This document shows positions 15,061-44,600 of a stretch of 64,000 nucleotides of DNA, one piece after another. The DNA lies in assembly GCA_964035545.1 (NCBI GenBank), contig OZ037769.1, forward strand, positions 1,844,501-1,908,500. The letters run 5' to 3'. Numbering within the stretch: the first letter of the stretch is position 1; every line of letters begins with the position of its first letter. Made by a program: the position numbers and the translations under genes. Origin of the DNA: Bugula neritina. Its lineage: Eukaryota > Bryozoa > Gymnolaemata > Cheilostomatida > Bugulidae. The notes under the pieces were generated by a model. It was not told the DNA's origin. It ran no database searches and saw only the letters and a list, made by a program, of their open reading frames with translations.

Positions 15061-15630
15061 GTGTTATTACTTATTAGAGTCCGAGTAAGATTGAGACTTG
15101 GACTAAGACTAAGAGGAAGAGTAAACTAAAACCAAGACTCCTACTCTTAGTCTAAATCTTACTCTTACGAACTGTAACTGTAAGACTAAGAGTAACTGTA
15201 AGAGTAGGTGTAACGTAAACCATTAACTGAAACTCCAAGACTGTTACTTATAGTTATACTTTAAGTATATTATTATCATTATTATCATTATGCTTATTGA
15301 TATTACATTATTATATTTATTTATTATATATATTTATTTAATATTATTATATCTATTTTTAATATCTATACTTAAAATATATATACTTAAATTCTTATAC
15401 TTAGTCTTGTGCCTAACACTGACAGTAAATCAGTAAGTGTAAGTATGACTATCACTATAAGTATAAGTATAAGTTATCACTATTACTATAAGTGTAAGTA
15501 ATAAATATTACTAGTATTACTATAATTATAAGTATAAGTATTGCTCTTATTCTTACTATTAGTACAAGCATTAATATAGCTATAATTATAATAATAATAC
15601 TAACAGTAACTATTACTATTACTATTAGAC
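15061..15630. repeat. degenerate TAAGTATTA-like low-complexity tract (left block)
   Basis: Runs of imperfect AGTATTACTATAAG-type triplet and hexamer motifs with both orientations mixed. No frame is open over a useful length. A matching block follows the retrotransposon at 17.2-17.7 kb, so the element appears to have landed inside this tract. Confidence 0.7.
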
Positions 15631-17195
15631 TTCATCTCATCATCTCATCTAATTAATCTCACTCGGAGCGCTTTGGCTCCTTTATCGAGATGCAGTGGTG
15701 TATGAACAATTGTTTAAATTATCAGTAGTAAGGAAGAAAACCATTTTGTCTACGAGATAAGAATATAGTTAATTATGCTTTGATTCAAAGCTCAATAGCT
15801 AGCTACTGCCAGGAGAGAAAAAAAGAAAAAAAAAACAAAAAAAAAAACAAATAAATAAATAAATATACACCGCACAGCTTCAGATGATATAAAGCAGACT
15901 CGGTGTAAAGTGCTTATAATCAGTTAGGCAAAGCAGCTAGAATCATTAGAAAAGTTTATGGATGCGATGTTTATATGAATGTTTGGCAGTTTTGGTATTG
16001 ATATTGCCCTTAATAGCACCATGTCTGGTATTGTGAGACTTTGCAAAATGAAGGGAGAACCGGTCTTGGTCTATAGCGGCACTACCAGAAAGCATACGAA
16101 AGTACATTTTTTGGTCTGCATTATCACGTCTTTGTGCAAGGCTATCCCAATTAGAATTTGTCATGAGCTCAGTTATATGATCTCGTTTTCTCTTACAGAA
16201 TGCCCACCTGAAGGCTTTTCTATTTATACCTTCTATGATGTTGATGTTTTTCAATTTAAATGGAGACCAGGTGTGGGTCGCAAATTCTAGTATAGGGCGA
16301 CAGACTGTTTTATAAGCTATGGCTCTGGTTTTACTTTTAGCCTTTTTTAGACAGCGCATCAGCATGTGTAATAATTTATTAGCTTTTGAGCAAATGTTTA
16401 TTATATGTTGATCGAATGACAGTTTATTATCAATCGTGACACCAAGGTATAATACTTTGTCAACACATTGTAAGGGGTCATTATTCATGCTGTATTGAGA
16501 CACTAGAGGATTTACAGTGGAGCGTTGAATTGTCATATGCTCACATTTATTTATATTGAACTTCATCTGAGAACTGTCTGCCCAAGTTATAAGATGGTCC
16601 AAGTCATTCTGAAATAAACTAGAATCAGCAGGTGTTGTGATTGGTTTGTACAACAAGGAATCATCTGCATATAGTTTAAGCTTGCTGTTGGCTACCACAG
16701 AGTGCATGTCATTTATGTACACATTAAATAACAATGGTCCTAATACACTGCCTTGGGGCACTCCTGAGGTCACATGTCTAGTGGCCGATTTGACGTTGTT
16801 GACACAGACTGAAAGAAGACGGCTCTGAAGCCATGAAAAAATCCACTTGACAGTTTTATCAGCTATTCCGATATTTAGCAGTTTAACCTGTAGTTTATGG
16901 TGCGACACAACGTCAAAGGCCTTTGAAAAATCCAAGACAGCGAGGTCAACCGGTATCATTTCGTCGAAAAAATCTATAAATTCACTCACGGTATTCAGCA
17001 ACTGAGTATCGCAGCCATGATTTGTCCTGAAGCCATGTTGGTGTGGATAAAACAGGTCATTTGATTCGAGGAAACAGTTGATATTATGTGATACGATATG
17101 CTCGAAGATTTTGGATATGATAGAAGTGAGTGATATTGGCCTGTAATTCAGCGGGTCTGTACGACTTCCTTTCTTGAAGATCGGTATTGCTATTA
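15630..17195 (-). mobile_element. 5'-truncated non-LTR retrotransposon (LINE)
   Basis: The minus-strand copy carries the C-terminal half of a reverse transcriptase ORF followed by a short 3' region. The 3' region contains a GGAGC/GCTCC hairpin (about 15667-15682), A/T-homopolymer stretches, and a tail of ATGAG-like repeats near 15635-15655. The 5' end breaks within the fingers region of the RT at about 17195, as expected for incomplete reverse transcription. The block is absent from the second copy of the duplication. No clear target-site duplication could be read because both flanks are low-complexity. Confidence 0.8.
15946..17194 (-). pseudogene. reverse transcriptase fragment of the LINE
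   Basis: An open frame of about 415 codons runs from roughly 17194 down to the TAA at 15946; there is no start codon of its own because the 5' part is missing. In order it shows FKKGSRTDPLNYRPISLTS, the catalytic LAVLDFSKAFDVV, SGVPQGSVLGPLLFNVYIND, and the active-site LKLYADDSLLY. These are RT motifs of CR1/Jockey/L2-type LINEs. The remaining frame has no stop or frameshift, suggesting a fairly young insertion, but the lack of an endonuclease makes it non-autonomous. Confidence 0.9.
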
Positions 17196-18371
17196 TATTT
17201 ATTGTAACTAAAATTGAGTCTCAACTTTAAGTTTAATTGTAAGTATTAGTATTAATATTACTATTAGATTTGCTTTAATTTTAAGTAATAAATTTAATAG
17301 TATTATCATTTTCATTATGGTTATGTATTTAATTATAAGTATTAATATAAAACTAGGTATAAATATTAGTAAATAAGTATACTCTTGCTCTTAGTATTAC
17401 TAATACTATTAGAGTATTATTAACTCAGCATTGTAAGTGTATAGTAAATATTAATATTAAGTGACTCTAACTAATAGTATTGTTATCAGTATCACTATGA
17501 ATCTAACGTAATGACTATCAGTATACTCTTATAAATATATGTATCACTATCAGATTCAGTGTATGTCTATAAAAATAGTATTTTTTACTAATACTATTGG
17601 TATCAGTATTAGTAATACTATGGCATAATTTGGGATTTAATCATTTGTTATTTATTTTTAGTGCTCTACTCTTATTATTATATGTACTTTTAGTATTACT
17701 AAAGTATTGGTTTATTAGACTTCTAAATAAAACTATAAGCATGCCTAGTCCATAATTAGTTGTAATTTTAATTTATTCATATTTTTATAATTATGCAATA
17801 GTTTATGGCTATGACATCATATTCATTTTCTTGGTAACTGACTGTAATGAAGGTGACTCATTATTACAGGTATCTACAGTGATAATCATTGTTCATTACA
17901 CGATTGACAATTGAATAATATATAGTAAAACTATTGGTTATATTTATTCATTTTGATTGGCTTTGTATTGTCACTAAATTTAACTGTTTGAGTAGTAAGT
18001 AAGTGGATGTCAATATTATCAAAAAGGCAAATCGTAAATTATTTTGATTTGCACTTTTGTTTCATTTTCAGGGTGATTTTCTCAACTGCCTGACATGCAC
18101 AAGCAGAGGTGATTCCAAACTCCATATTAAAGAGAAGGTTTTGTTAAATTTTTGTTTTATAACTCCAAAACTTGAAAGGGTTGGTATTTTTCATTCAAAT
18201 TTCTAACGCACATTGTTCGTTCTGTGACAATAAGGGGCTCGTCCTGTCACACTTTTTCTGACTGTCGAACTAACCTCAGATGGTTGAGTAATGTTGGAAC
18301 TAGCGATATTGACTTTTTAGTACAAAGTGTTTTATATATTCGATAGTATCATAGCACCATTTACTCTTTTA
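17196..18371. other. low-complexity right block and NSF1 upstream region
   Basis: 17.2-17.7 kb continues the TAAGTATTA-type low-complexity tract. 17.7-18.37 kb is AT-rich unique sequence with no supportable exon. Similarity to the NSF2 upstream region resumes at about 18372 (GAATCTGCATCAGCTGGGAT). Confidence 0.55.
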
Positions 18372-18425
18372 GAATCTGCATCAGCTGGGATCAATAATTC
18401 CGGATTGTTCTTATAGACTGCAGCT

Positions 18426-26620
<8,195 letters not shown>

Positions 26621-29314
26621 GATGTATCCCTGTCCATATTACAGCCCTATGTGTCTGCAGTTTAATAAAACTTTAGCAACACAAGGATACTTGTCTAGTT
26701 AATCTAAAATTTGTTTCTACTACCCATCTGTCTCTCTGCTACATTATTCAACACCTTGTGTTTTACCTAGTAATTTATTTGTAGTCAATTGTCATTATAA
26801 GTGTGAGTTAATAATTATTTTACATTAGAATTCAAGCTGGTTGAAAGGAAATCCTTTTACTAATATTTCTGTTGTAAATAGTTGGATGTGTACTGAATGC
26901 ATTTCTTTTGTGCTAAGAATGTTCAAAGAAGCTTTGTTAATTTGTAGTCACATAGAAGTAAAGCATATTTTAGTAGCTATAGCAACGTAATCTGGTTCAA
27001 CTTGCTGTCGTTGTTTTATCTGTAAGAGTACTTTTATTTGATTTAAGGGGGCGTTAGGCTGAGAATGCTAACTGAGCTATTCAAGAAACGTGATAATTTC
27101 TTTTCTCTGAACGCTTTTAAAATATCAATTAATTTGTTACTCTTTTAAGAATTGCCAAATTAACTTCTCTTTTTGTAATGTAGCAATTCATTTGTAACAT
27201 CTGCTGCAATATTTTTTTCTATTAAAAATTCTGTTGTAATGAAAGAGAATACACTTTTCTGAAAGTCATGATTACATCATTATATACACTATTAGTATAA
27301 TAGTTCTCTATTATTTTGCTTAGTATTTATGTAATTGTTGAAAATGGTTCTTTCAATAGAATTGCAATTTACACTTCAACAGTACGAACTGAAATTGATG
27401 TCAAGGTAATATATTGGGTTATGACAATTGATGTTAAGCATTGTTCAAATAAAACCATAAAAATCACAGCCATGTTTTCTGTCTCTGTTTATAAACTTTT
27501 ATTACAGTTCCACAATGTATTACAGGGTAAATATTATATTCATTTCTTATTACATTATTGTAATGGATTGTATAAAATATTTAGAAATTCCCAGCCCGAA
27601 TATAAAGTTAACATCTGACCTATTCAAAGTTACAAGTTTCCCTTTGTTGACATATTATATATTTAATAGTGCCCATGAAATAAAATGAAAACTATGTATG
27701 TTAGAAAAAAATTTAAAAAGCATGGGATGTATTTTTATATTCTCTATAAGGAGACTTGTTCAAGTTTTCTTTTTGCTTCAATTCTTAACTTTGTAGGGTC
27801 AGAACTGTTTATTTCAAGAATTTTAGAGTCTATCAAACATGGTCTCAGTAGGTACCTCAAAAATACTCTTTCTCTCTCATCTGCTATCTTTGAAAGATAT
27901 AAATTCTAACATCTTACATTTACAACACCTCAGTTAACTAACTAAACTAGTTTCAGAACCCAGATGAGCCAGCACTGAGTACATTCTTTCTGAAACCTAG
28001 AGTAAATACAAAGGCCACAGGCTGTCAACACAACATTTAATGACAGATTATCTCTTTGCTAACTAAGATAACTAAAAATCCCACAATTTTACTACAGTCT
28101 GACTTCTTTTGTTACAATTTATCCATAAAGTACTTAGTAACCTAACGAAAAGCTTTCATACCTTCCATAGTGCAGAATAACTATAATGATGTTACTACTC
28201 CCCAACAAAGTAGTTGGATTACTTATAATGATAGGTAGTTACCTCTAAGCATTGTTCCACTAGCACCATGCTAAGACAATTAGATAGACTGAGATCCAGT
28301 ATAAGGAGCTCTAAAAGATGAACAGTTATGAGAAGTTGTCTGTAGATTTTATGAGCTCATGACAAATAGCGTGTCTATAAAGTGTCAGATAATACAATTT
28401 TCTCTAATCATCATTTTAACTGGCTGCAAAACTCTAGTATATAACAGAGTTTGATACTTGAGTATTAGTAGTACCTCTATCACACTTTTTTATATCTGAT
28501 TTATTAGTATTGTAGATAAATACTTTTAAGAGTTATCAGCTCTTGGCTACTTGCATTTCGCTATCATGAGGTGTTATTAAAAGGCCCGTGCTAGAAGGTA
28601 CCTATTACATAATACGTGTTAAAAGTACAGATGTATTTTGTTCAAGCAAATTCTGAATGATGAAACCAAAATTGACGTGGAGCCCTGTGAATTCTTTTGT
28701 ATAAATTGAAACCTAACTTCACTAATAATACATTTAACATTCAACTGTGTATGTGTGTGGTTATATAGGCACAGAGAGGATAAGGATAGTATAACTATAA
28801 CTACAGCTACGTAACTCTGCTACCATTACTATAACTTGAAGGTAATCTTATGTTTATAAATTAAGATAAGTACTCAGCTACCTAGAAAGCTTAATTTAAA
28901 TTATAACATCTAAGCATCTCGGCTGTATAACACAATACTTTTTCTTTAGCTTTCTGGCTATTTAAATGGTTAAGGACTTGCCGATGTTAATATTTCTCTG
29001 CATACAGTTATTCATATCATACCAGTAACACCTATACAGTAAGATAGCACTGTTTGAGGTTTAAGGAATCACAATGTTCTACCTCTTTCATTGGTTTTAT
29101 TTTATATTTTTCATATAATATATACTGTGGTGTAACTTTAATTTAAATGTATTGTTTTTCTTGCATTCTTTTTAAAATTACTTCTCTTATTAAAATACTA
29201 TATTATAGACTTTTAATACAAAACTTTGTTATTGTTGTATAACATCGTAAAACTTTTCAAGAATCTGGATCAGCTGAGATCAATAGTTCCGGATTGTTCT
29301 TATAGACTGCAGCT
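26621..29314. other. intergenic between NSF1 and NSF2
   Basis: This is NSF1 3' UTR and downstream sequence, then the duplication junction near 28385, then the NSF2 upstream region. Short open frames here (for example near 27316 and 27685) match only AT-rich sequence also found, disrupted, downstream of NSF2. I see no gene. Confidence 0.6.
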
Positions 29315-37768
<8,454 letters not shown>

Positions 37769-38173
37769 TAAAACTTTAGCAACACAAGGATACTTGTACA
37801 GTAATCTAAATCATGTTTCTACTAACCATCCGACTCTCTGCTACATTATTCAGCACCTTATGTTGTACCTAGTAATTTATTTGTAGTCAATTGTCATTAT
37901 AAGTGTGAGTCAATAATTATGTTACATTAAACATTCCAGCTGGTTTGAAGGAAGTCCTTTTACTAATTTTCCCGTTGTAAATGATCGAACATGTACTGAA
38001 TGCATTTTATGTGTGTTGATGATGCTGAAATCAGTTCTGTTACATCATACTCACAGTGCAATAAATCTTTCTAACCCAAGCTTATTAGGATATAGCACTC
38101 TTCTGCATTTAGTGTTAAATTTTGTTCAAATAAAACAATACAAGTCACAGCTATGCTTTCTGTGCCTGTTTAT

Positions 38174-38490
38174 TGTGGTGTTGAGTTTACCCATTAGCTC
38201 CGTGGTGTAATGGTAGCACACTTGCTTGCAAGCCAGAGGACTCGGGTTTGATTCCCAGTGGGGGCAATTATTTTTCAAGCTATTTCGGCCTTTAGTGAAG
38301 TGTAGTAGTACTCCGAGGGAGTTGAGTGGCCAGGGGAGCCTGAATACTGAAAGAGTAGTAGATAGGCCAGTGGAGTTCAAAGAACTGAGTGGGATGTAGT
38401 GTTGAGTTTACCCAGTGGCTCCCGTGGTGTAATGGTAGCACACTTGCTTGCAAGCCAGAGGGCTCGGGTTCGATTCCCAATTATTTTTCA
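38174..38490 (+). mobile_element. dimeric tRNA-derived SINE-like insertion
   Basis: Two tRNA-like modules in the same orientation lie at 38197-38266 and 38418-38478, each preceded by GTGTTGAGTTTACCCA. Both have a polymerase III A box (TGGTGTAATGGTAGCA) and B box (GGTTCGATTCC or GGTTTGATTCC). The first has an imperfect acceptor stem (GCTCC with GGGGC) and a 6-nt anticodon loop TTGCAA; the second has lost its 3' acceptor strand. The block is flanked by TTTAT on both sides, and NSF1 downstream sequence lacks it, so it inserted after duplication. The modules are too degenerate to be trusted as working tRNA genes. Confidence 0.75.
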
Positions 38491-39735
38491 TTTATAAACT
38501 TATATTACAGTTGCACAATATAGTACAGGGGACACATTTTGTGATTTCACACAAAGAATATGCATATTTCTTCGTACATTATTTACTTGTGACAGATTGT
38601 ATAAAAACTTTACAGATTTTCAACAAAGTTGTTGATGAGCAGTAATAGCAGCCTGGATGGTTACTTATAAGGATAGGTAAAGCACCTGCTAGCACCTGTC
38701 AGTTCATTCTATGCAGTCTGAATGACAAACTGTATCTACTGATATAAGCCTTGTTCTACTAACACAATGCTAAGACAAGTAGAAATAGACTGAGTTCCTG
38801 TAAAAGGAGCTCTAAGAGATAATCAATAGTTGGAGTTGTCTGCTTTCGAGCAGAATCTGGAGATTTTACAAGCTCATGGTGTCACATAAAAAATTGTTAC
38901 TATGCTGAGTAGTAAACAGCACACGCTTTCAGTTAACAAGAAATCTTAGCTGTTTAACCGAAAGCTTTTCGTAGCTGTGCCTCTGAAAGCTTACTTAATA
39001 ATATATATACTTGGTTGGAGCTAAAACCTGATTCTATAACGTAATGTCAAACTTACATCAATTTATGAAAGATATTCAATAAATGAAATGATAAGTTTAC
39101 TATTGCAGGGGCACAGTTATGGGGTCAGTGCTGCTTAGAATGAAACTCAGCTGAATGAAGAAGGAAATACTTAAAACCATGAATTGTATAAAAAGAACCT
39201 TTTTGACAGACTTTTACTGATACAAGGAGCTGCAGTTTCTATTTATAGAATGTGTGAGTAGTATGTTCACAATCTATGACCTCAACAAACTTTAAGGCCG
39301 AGAAAGTCATATTTTTTAATTGTTCAGTTTACAGCAAAAAGTTCCAAGAGGCCTGGATGCTTCAAAAGTGGGTGCAAAGAAAGCATTAAACGTCATAAAA
39401 AATTTTATTTAGAAATTGTCTCCTCTCTTCCTTATTACCAGTATATAAAGTAATAGTAGCTTATGTATAATTTGTTAGCACTTGCTGTTATTACAGCGAA
39501 TGTTTTTAAGTAATATAACTGCATAAGTGTTATTCAAAGTTATTGAGCGAATGTATTGATATCATCTTGTATTTCATAAAAATCTATTTTTCTTGTTTGA
39601 TTTAGTATGAATTTGATTTAACAGACAATGCAGCGTACATACAGCATGTTTATATGAAATGACAAACCATCAATATTTCATACCTTCGACAATTTAACTG
39701 TGATTACTTAGACTTAGCATGTCACATTGTAACAA
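38491..39735. other. intergenic, NSF2 to Shisa-like array
   Basis: AT-rich sequence with no supportable exon. The first ~400 bp still match the region downstream of NSF1 and around 28.2-28.4 kb; similarity fades near 38.9 kb. The promoter of the first array gene must lie here but shows no clear TATA or initiator that I would defend. Confidence 0.5.
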
Positions 39736-41962
39736 ATGATGTTGGGAAAAAATCGTGTTTTCTATTTTCATCTATTCCTTCTAGTTCATCTTGTAGGTAA
39801 GTTGTTGTACTGTAGATACATTGGCTATAACTTAATCAACCTTTATCTGTTAGATGAGCCGTGCTTTTTGCTTAGTTCAGGTCTTAGATCACTTATAGGT
39901 TACTTTTTTCAATTTAGGATACAGTATTTGTAATTGGAGTCAAACAATGATAGCTTTAGCATGCAGTGAGTGGAAATATCAAAACTTTTAGTTATTGCCA
40001 TACTTAGCTATCACTTCTTACTTTATACATCTTAATCACAGAGTGCTAAGTGTATTATAGTTTTAGTGGTGTGAAAGCTCAACACTATGTAGTCCTAGCT
40101 GTGGCTGTTTTCATTATCCCTTTTATACACCCGACTTGGCATCATTTTTTAAGATTGTATACTAACTATCACTTGCAGCAAGAACTTGTCAATGCATATT
40201 ACAACCAAACTATTAGAATTTATGTATTTGTCAATCATTTTTTAAACCTGAAAAGTTAATACAGCTTCATTATTATTAACTGACACTGGCACACACCCAC
40301 TCAATCATGAGAGACATTTACCTGTAACCCAAAACCAAAAAAACACTTTAGCAGTGAGATTTCATGATATTTCAAGATGAGCTGCAGGGACGTAGAAGTG
40401 GCGGCAGCAGCTTTAGTAGCAGCTCCTCACTAGGCAGCAGCGCTGTGACTGTCTATAGGAGAGGTATTGCCAGGTACTCTGGCCTGACTAGCGCTGTCTC
40501 GGCAGGTGCGAAGGTGAGGGGAGTGGACAGGTATCAGTCTCGCTTCTCTACACACACTGACTATATAGAAGGTTAGATCTCATTGCAGCTCTTAGCTTTT
40601 CTATATTCTAAAATATTTCCTTTTATTCTCCTGAATGATTAAACACAGTAGAATAAATTAAAATCACATACAACAGTATATTGAAAACTGATGATGTTTA
40701 GCTAGTAGTAGGTTATTTATGCAAGCTGAGGATTGTGTCTCTCAACACGCAGAGAGCATGGAATTTTGGCAACTTTATTTGCATGTGGCACAGGAAAGTT
40801 ATAATCAAATACTCTCCTTGACACCACCACTAGTCCTGCAGGGATTCAAACCTATGACTTGTGTCATACTAAGCCAGCATTAGAACTAATAGACATTATA
40901 TATTATTGATTATATATATAATCTAGACCCAGCTGTTTGCTACTCAACAAAAACTGAATATGTGAATGGAACTCTGGACATCCTGGGCTACTTTGTCTGT
41001 CCATATAAGGAAACTGACACCATTGAACACAGCTACTGCTGCGGTCCACACAATCAACAGAAATGCTGTGAATTCTGGGAAGAGTGAGTAGGATATTTTA
41101 TACCAGTTTGAAAGATTCATCGAGCCAATCACATTTCAATACTGAATATAACATACATTTAAGAATTTGGGTAACAAAGCACAATTTATGAATGAGTATA
41201 TTCATTAATATTTGTGTACGCAACTCAGTACTATAAACAATTTATTGAATTCAGCTTAGCTTGTTCTTCTCTAACTTTAATTTTAGTTAACTGCTCAAAG
41301 TTGTAAATCGGGGAGAGAAAATTTTTTAGAAAGCTAGATCAACAGTAAAACTTAGTTAGTATAGTTATTATAAGCACATATACATGTACATTTAGTTTAG
41401 CTATATGGAACTTTAATTAATGCTTAATTTTGAAAGCTTAGATGATAAAATAATGATATTTTTAAAATAGAACCATAAATGCATTAATATTAAAGTGCAA
41501 TTTATTGAATGCATATATTGATACAGTGCCATTTGTAAGTTAAAATAACCAACTACATACTGTTGTCTATTCCACATATTTGGTATTGTGAATAGGATAT
41601 AATAGGATATGATATAGCCTTTTGTGATATGGTATAATATTATATTGTATGACGTGTCATATTATAACATTATATGGTATATGATAGATTAAGGTAATAT
41701 ATGACTATTGCATTAACGCATAATTTTCATCACATTAAAATTAAAACCATGCAATGCATATAGTTAAATGTAGTTTTATTTTAATGACAACATAATCTTT
41801 CACTATAATGCTATTTATATACTGAAACCTAAAAATCCAGTTCTATATTACAGTGGAGGAGTGACTACTGGGGCTGTAACAGGCTTTACCATTGCTGCTA
41901 TTGGCACTATTGGAGTTCTCATCATCCTATGCAAAGACATCTTACATTCTACAAATAAATAG
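39736..41962 (+). CDS. Shisa-like small membrane protein, array gene 1
   Basis: Four exons: 39736-39796, 40377-40571, 40927-41083, 41854-41962, giving 173 aa. Exon 1 is a signal peptide with hydrophobic core FYFHLFLLVHLVG (two in-frame Met codons). Exon 2 is Ser/Gly-rich and then carries the array motif GIARYSGLT...VRGVDRY. Exon 3 is a six-Cys domain: VCYS, GYFVCPY, SYCCGP, KCCEFWE. Exon 4 is one transmembrane helix (GFTIAAIGTIGVLIILC) and a tail of about ten residues ending at TAG. The Cys pattern FxCP...YCCG...CC before a single helix is that of the Shisa family, whose members act in the ER or at the plasma membrane on receptors. Function is otherwise unknown. AATAAA lies at 42008-42013. 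The acceptor of exon 2 (TTTCAAG) is the least certain junction. Confidence 0.82.
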
Positions 41963-42669
41963 CCAATGAGATGACTTTTTAGAGTGTATTACCCAATCAC
42001 ATGTGTAAATAAATAATTTTATAAATTTTAAAATAGAAAATTTCATTCAAACCTGTATCAACTATTACCTAAATGATAAACTGTATATACAGTTAGAATA
42101 ATGATTAATTAGTAATGGGTAATGAATAATGGGTAATGAGTGATAAATAATTTGCTATTGGTAATAAATAATTATTGGCAATGAATAGTTGGTAAAGAGT
42201 AATGATTATTAAATGATTTTTAGTAGGTATTGGGTAATTTTTATTGAGCAATGGGTAATGGGTAATATGTAATATAGACAATGATAATACTATTTTCAAT
42301 TAAGAATACTCAAAGTTTTAAGGCAAAAATAATCAACAAAAGCCTAAGTGCGCTCTTAGTAGATCTATATAAAACAATAAAAAGATATTCCACTCCAGTA
42401 AAACAACTAATAAAATCCATCAAACCATGAACTAACAACTCCTAAAGCTTTGCATAATTACCCTACAGTATTGCTAATGCTTAGTGTGAATAGATTGTTT
42501 TTATCAAATACAGTTGACAAAGGATGCTTTGTGAATGCTCATTTCTCTAAAACAATTACAAGCTAAGATGTTTTTAACTGCTGTGAATAGACTTATATAA
42601 GCCATAAGCCTAACAAGAGAGCAAACATGAACTGGGTGCTTGTGTAAACAGCTTTATATAGAGTCAGCC
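41963..42669. other. intergenic between array genes 1 and 2
   Basis: Short 3' UTR of gene 1, then an AT-rich stretch with imperfect TAATGGGTAATGAATAATGG-type repeats (42105-42275). No exon seen. Confidence 0.55.
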
Positions 42670-44600
42670 ATGGTCAGCAAACACAGACTGATATTACTAG
42701 CTATTTTTACACTATCAGGTGAGTCATACATTCTATTCATGACTATCAGGTGAGGCACAAATTCTATCTCTAACTATTTATTGTGAGATTTTCCTATATT
42801 TATAAAATACAACTGTATACAAACATATAGGAATGTAAAGCAGGTATGAATAGATTTGCTAAAACCTAATTGATACTGTAACTGCCCTACTAAATACTGT
42901 TGTGATTATCAATATGATTCAAATCATAGTTAAAGTGAATATTCAATTTTGTTTTAAAATGAAGATCACAAGTTTGCTGAGTTGTAACCAGAAATGGTTG
43001 GTTCTAATTCAAAATTCACATGAGCCAGTATAAAACAGTTTGAAGTTGATATACAACTGAGGCATACCGTACTTCTATCACTATACATGCATGTCACACG
43101 ATATCAAAGTACACATTATACCTGTTACTGTTGTCAGAACTGCTGACAGACGTGAGGAGTCGGGGCACAGGCAGCAGGTCGTCTGGCAGCGTTTCTAGTA
43201 GTGGTAGATCAGCTAGTGGCAGCAGAGGAGGTGTGGCCAGGTATTCTGGGTTGACCAATGCCTTGGCATCTGGAATAGCTGTCAGGGGAATACTGACATA
43301 CAATGACAGGTTCTCTGGACATCAGAACTATGATGACAGTAATTATCTTCTCTTGTTTAATTTTATTTCAATGCTTTTCAATTTTTTGGCCATTTTAATT
43401 GAATTCAGCACTACTAAGGTATTTCAATTTGTTTTTCTATTTAAATAGTTTTTTGATCTTATAAATAGCAAACACTTGAGTGCTTTTGCGTTCACACATC
43501 TTTCAACCGTGAGCAAATTTTTATCATTTACCAATTGATTAAAATAAAATCAATCTATCATCAAAAATATATGTAGGCTACTGGCTAAATCTGACTTGTA
43601 TCTGAAGTAGTTTAATAAACCTTAGCTTATGGACCTATATTACTTAAGGATTCTTCAACTGAGAACGCTTTTGTAACACTTCATATAGTTTAGTTGATTT
43701 AGTTGTTAAACCAGGCCATCAGTTACAGAGCAGTATGAAAGTGACATTTACCAAATGAAATCAGTTATTTAGGATAGATAACTCCACTTAGTATGTTATT
43801 ACAGATCCTACAGTTTGCTACTCAGAGAAGATAATTACCACAAACGAGACAAAGGAGGCGCTAGGATACTTTGTGTGTCCCTATGAGGAGTCGGACGACA
43901 TTCAGGACAGTCACTGTTGCGGGATTCCTACACAAGAGACGTGCTGCAAGTACTGGGAGAAGTAAGTCTAAGTAGACAGCTGTATCTCACATAGTTGGTA
44001 ATATACACACATATGTTTAATACATGGGTATGCACACAGCTGTATCTCACACAGTTATGAGTATATCCACAGTTATATTTTACACAGTCATGGGTATGGA
44101 CATAGCTATATCTCACATAGTTGGGGATAAACACATATATTCTGTATCATGCAGAGTTGGGTATCCACACAGCAACTCTAACATATAAAAACATGTAGCC
44201 TATGTAACTCATTTATGATACACCTACAAGAAGCTTGTGTTTACATCTCTAATTTTTGAGATAAGTTTTGAGCTTTATAGCTACTTTGGCCATACCAATA
44301 ATTAGAGGTCTTACATAGGTTATAAAGCTACATTGCAAGCAACCCTTTATGCACATTTCTAATATGACTTCTGCATAATATACTAATGTAAATATGGAAA
44401 TATCAGTTAGCCTAAAGCAATGTAATACTTTATATCCATTTAAAGCATAGTATATTTTCCTATCCAGTCCTGAGAGAGCTGCCGGAACTCTTGCTGCCAT
44501 AGTTATAGTTGCCATTGGAATGGCGGGAATAGCGTTCCATTACTACTCCGATACAGTGAATTATCAGAGGAAAAATGACAACGCGATAAAAGGAATTTAG
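42670..44600 (+). CDS. Shisa-like small membrane protein, array gene 2
   Basis: Four exons: 42670-42718, 43138-43338, 43805-43961, 44468-44600, giving 179 aa. The signal peptide MVSKHRLILLAIFTLS is encoded by exon 1. Exon 2 has a Ser/Gly/Arg-rich stretch followed by GVARYSGLTNALASG and VRGILTY, so the second half of the motif is the most diverged of the four. Exon 3 has VCYSEK, GYFVCPYEESDD, SHCCGI and TCCKYWE, with two potential N-glycosylation sites nearby (for example NETK). Exon 4 encodes the helix AAGTLAAIVIVAIGMAGIAF and the longest tail of the set (about 20 residues, charged, with KNDNAIKGI at the end). Intron phases 1, 1, 2 are the same as in the other three genes. Confidence 0.87.

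Noticed and set aside
27316-27909. Two frames of 100 and 74 codons downstream of NSF1
   Set aside because: AT-rich with no splice context or family match, and the matching region downstream of NSF2 does not keep the frames.
38197-38478. Two functional tRNA genes
   Set aside because: Acceptor stem of the first is imperfect, anticodon loop has six bases with a mismatched stem, and the second lacks its 3' acceptor strand; both sit inside a dimeric insertion with flanking repeats.
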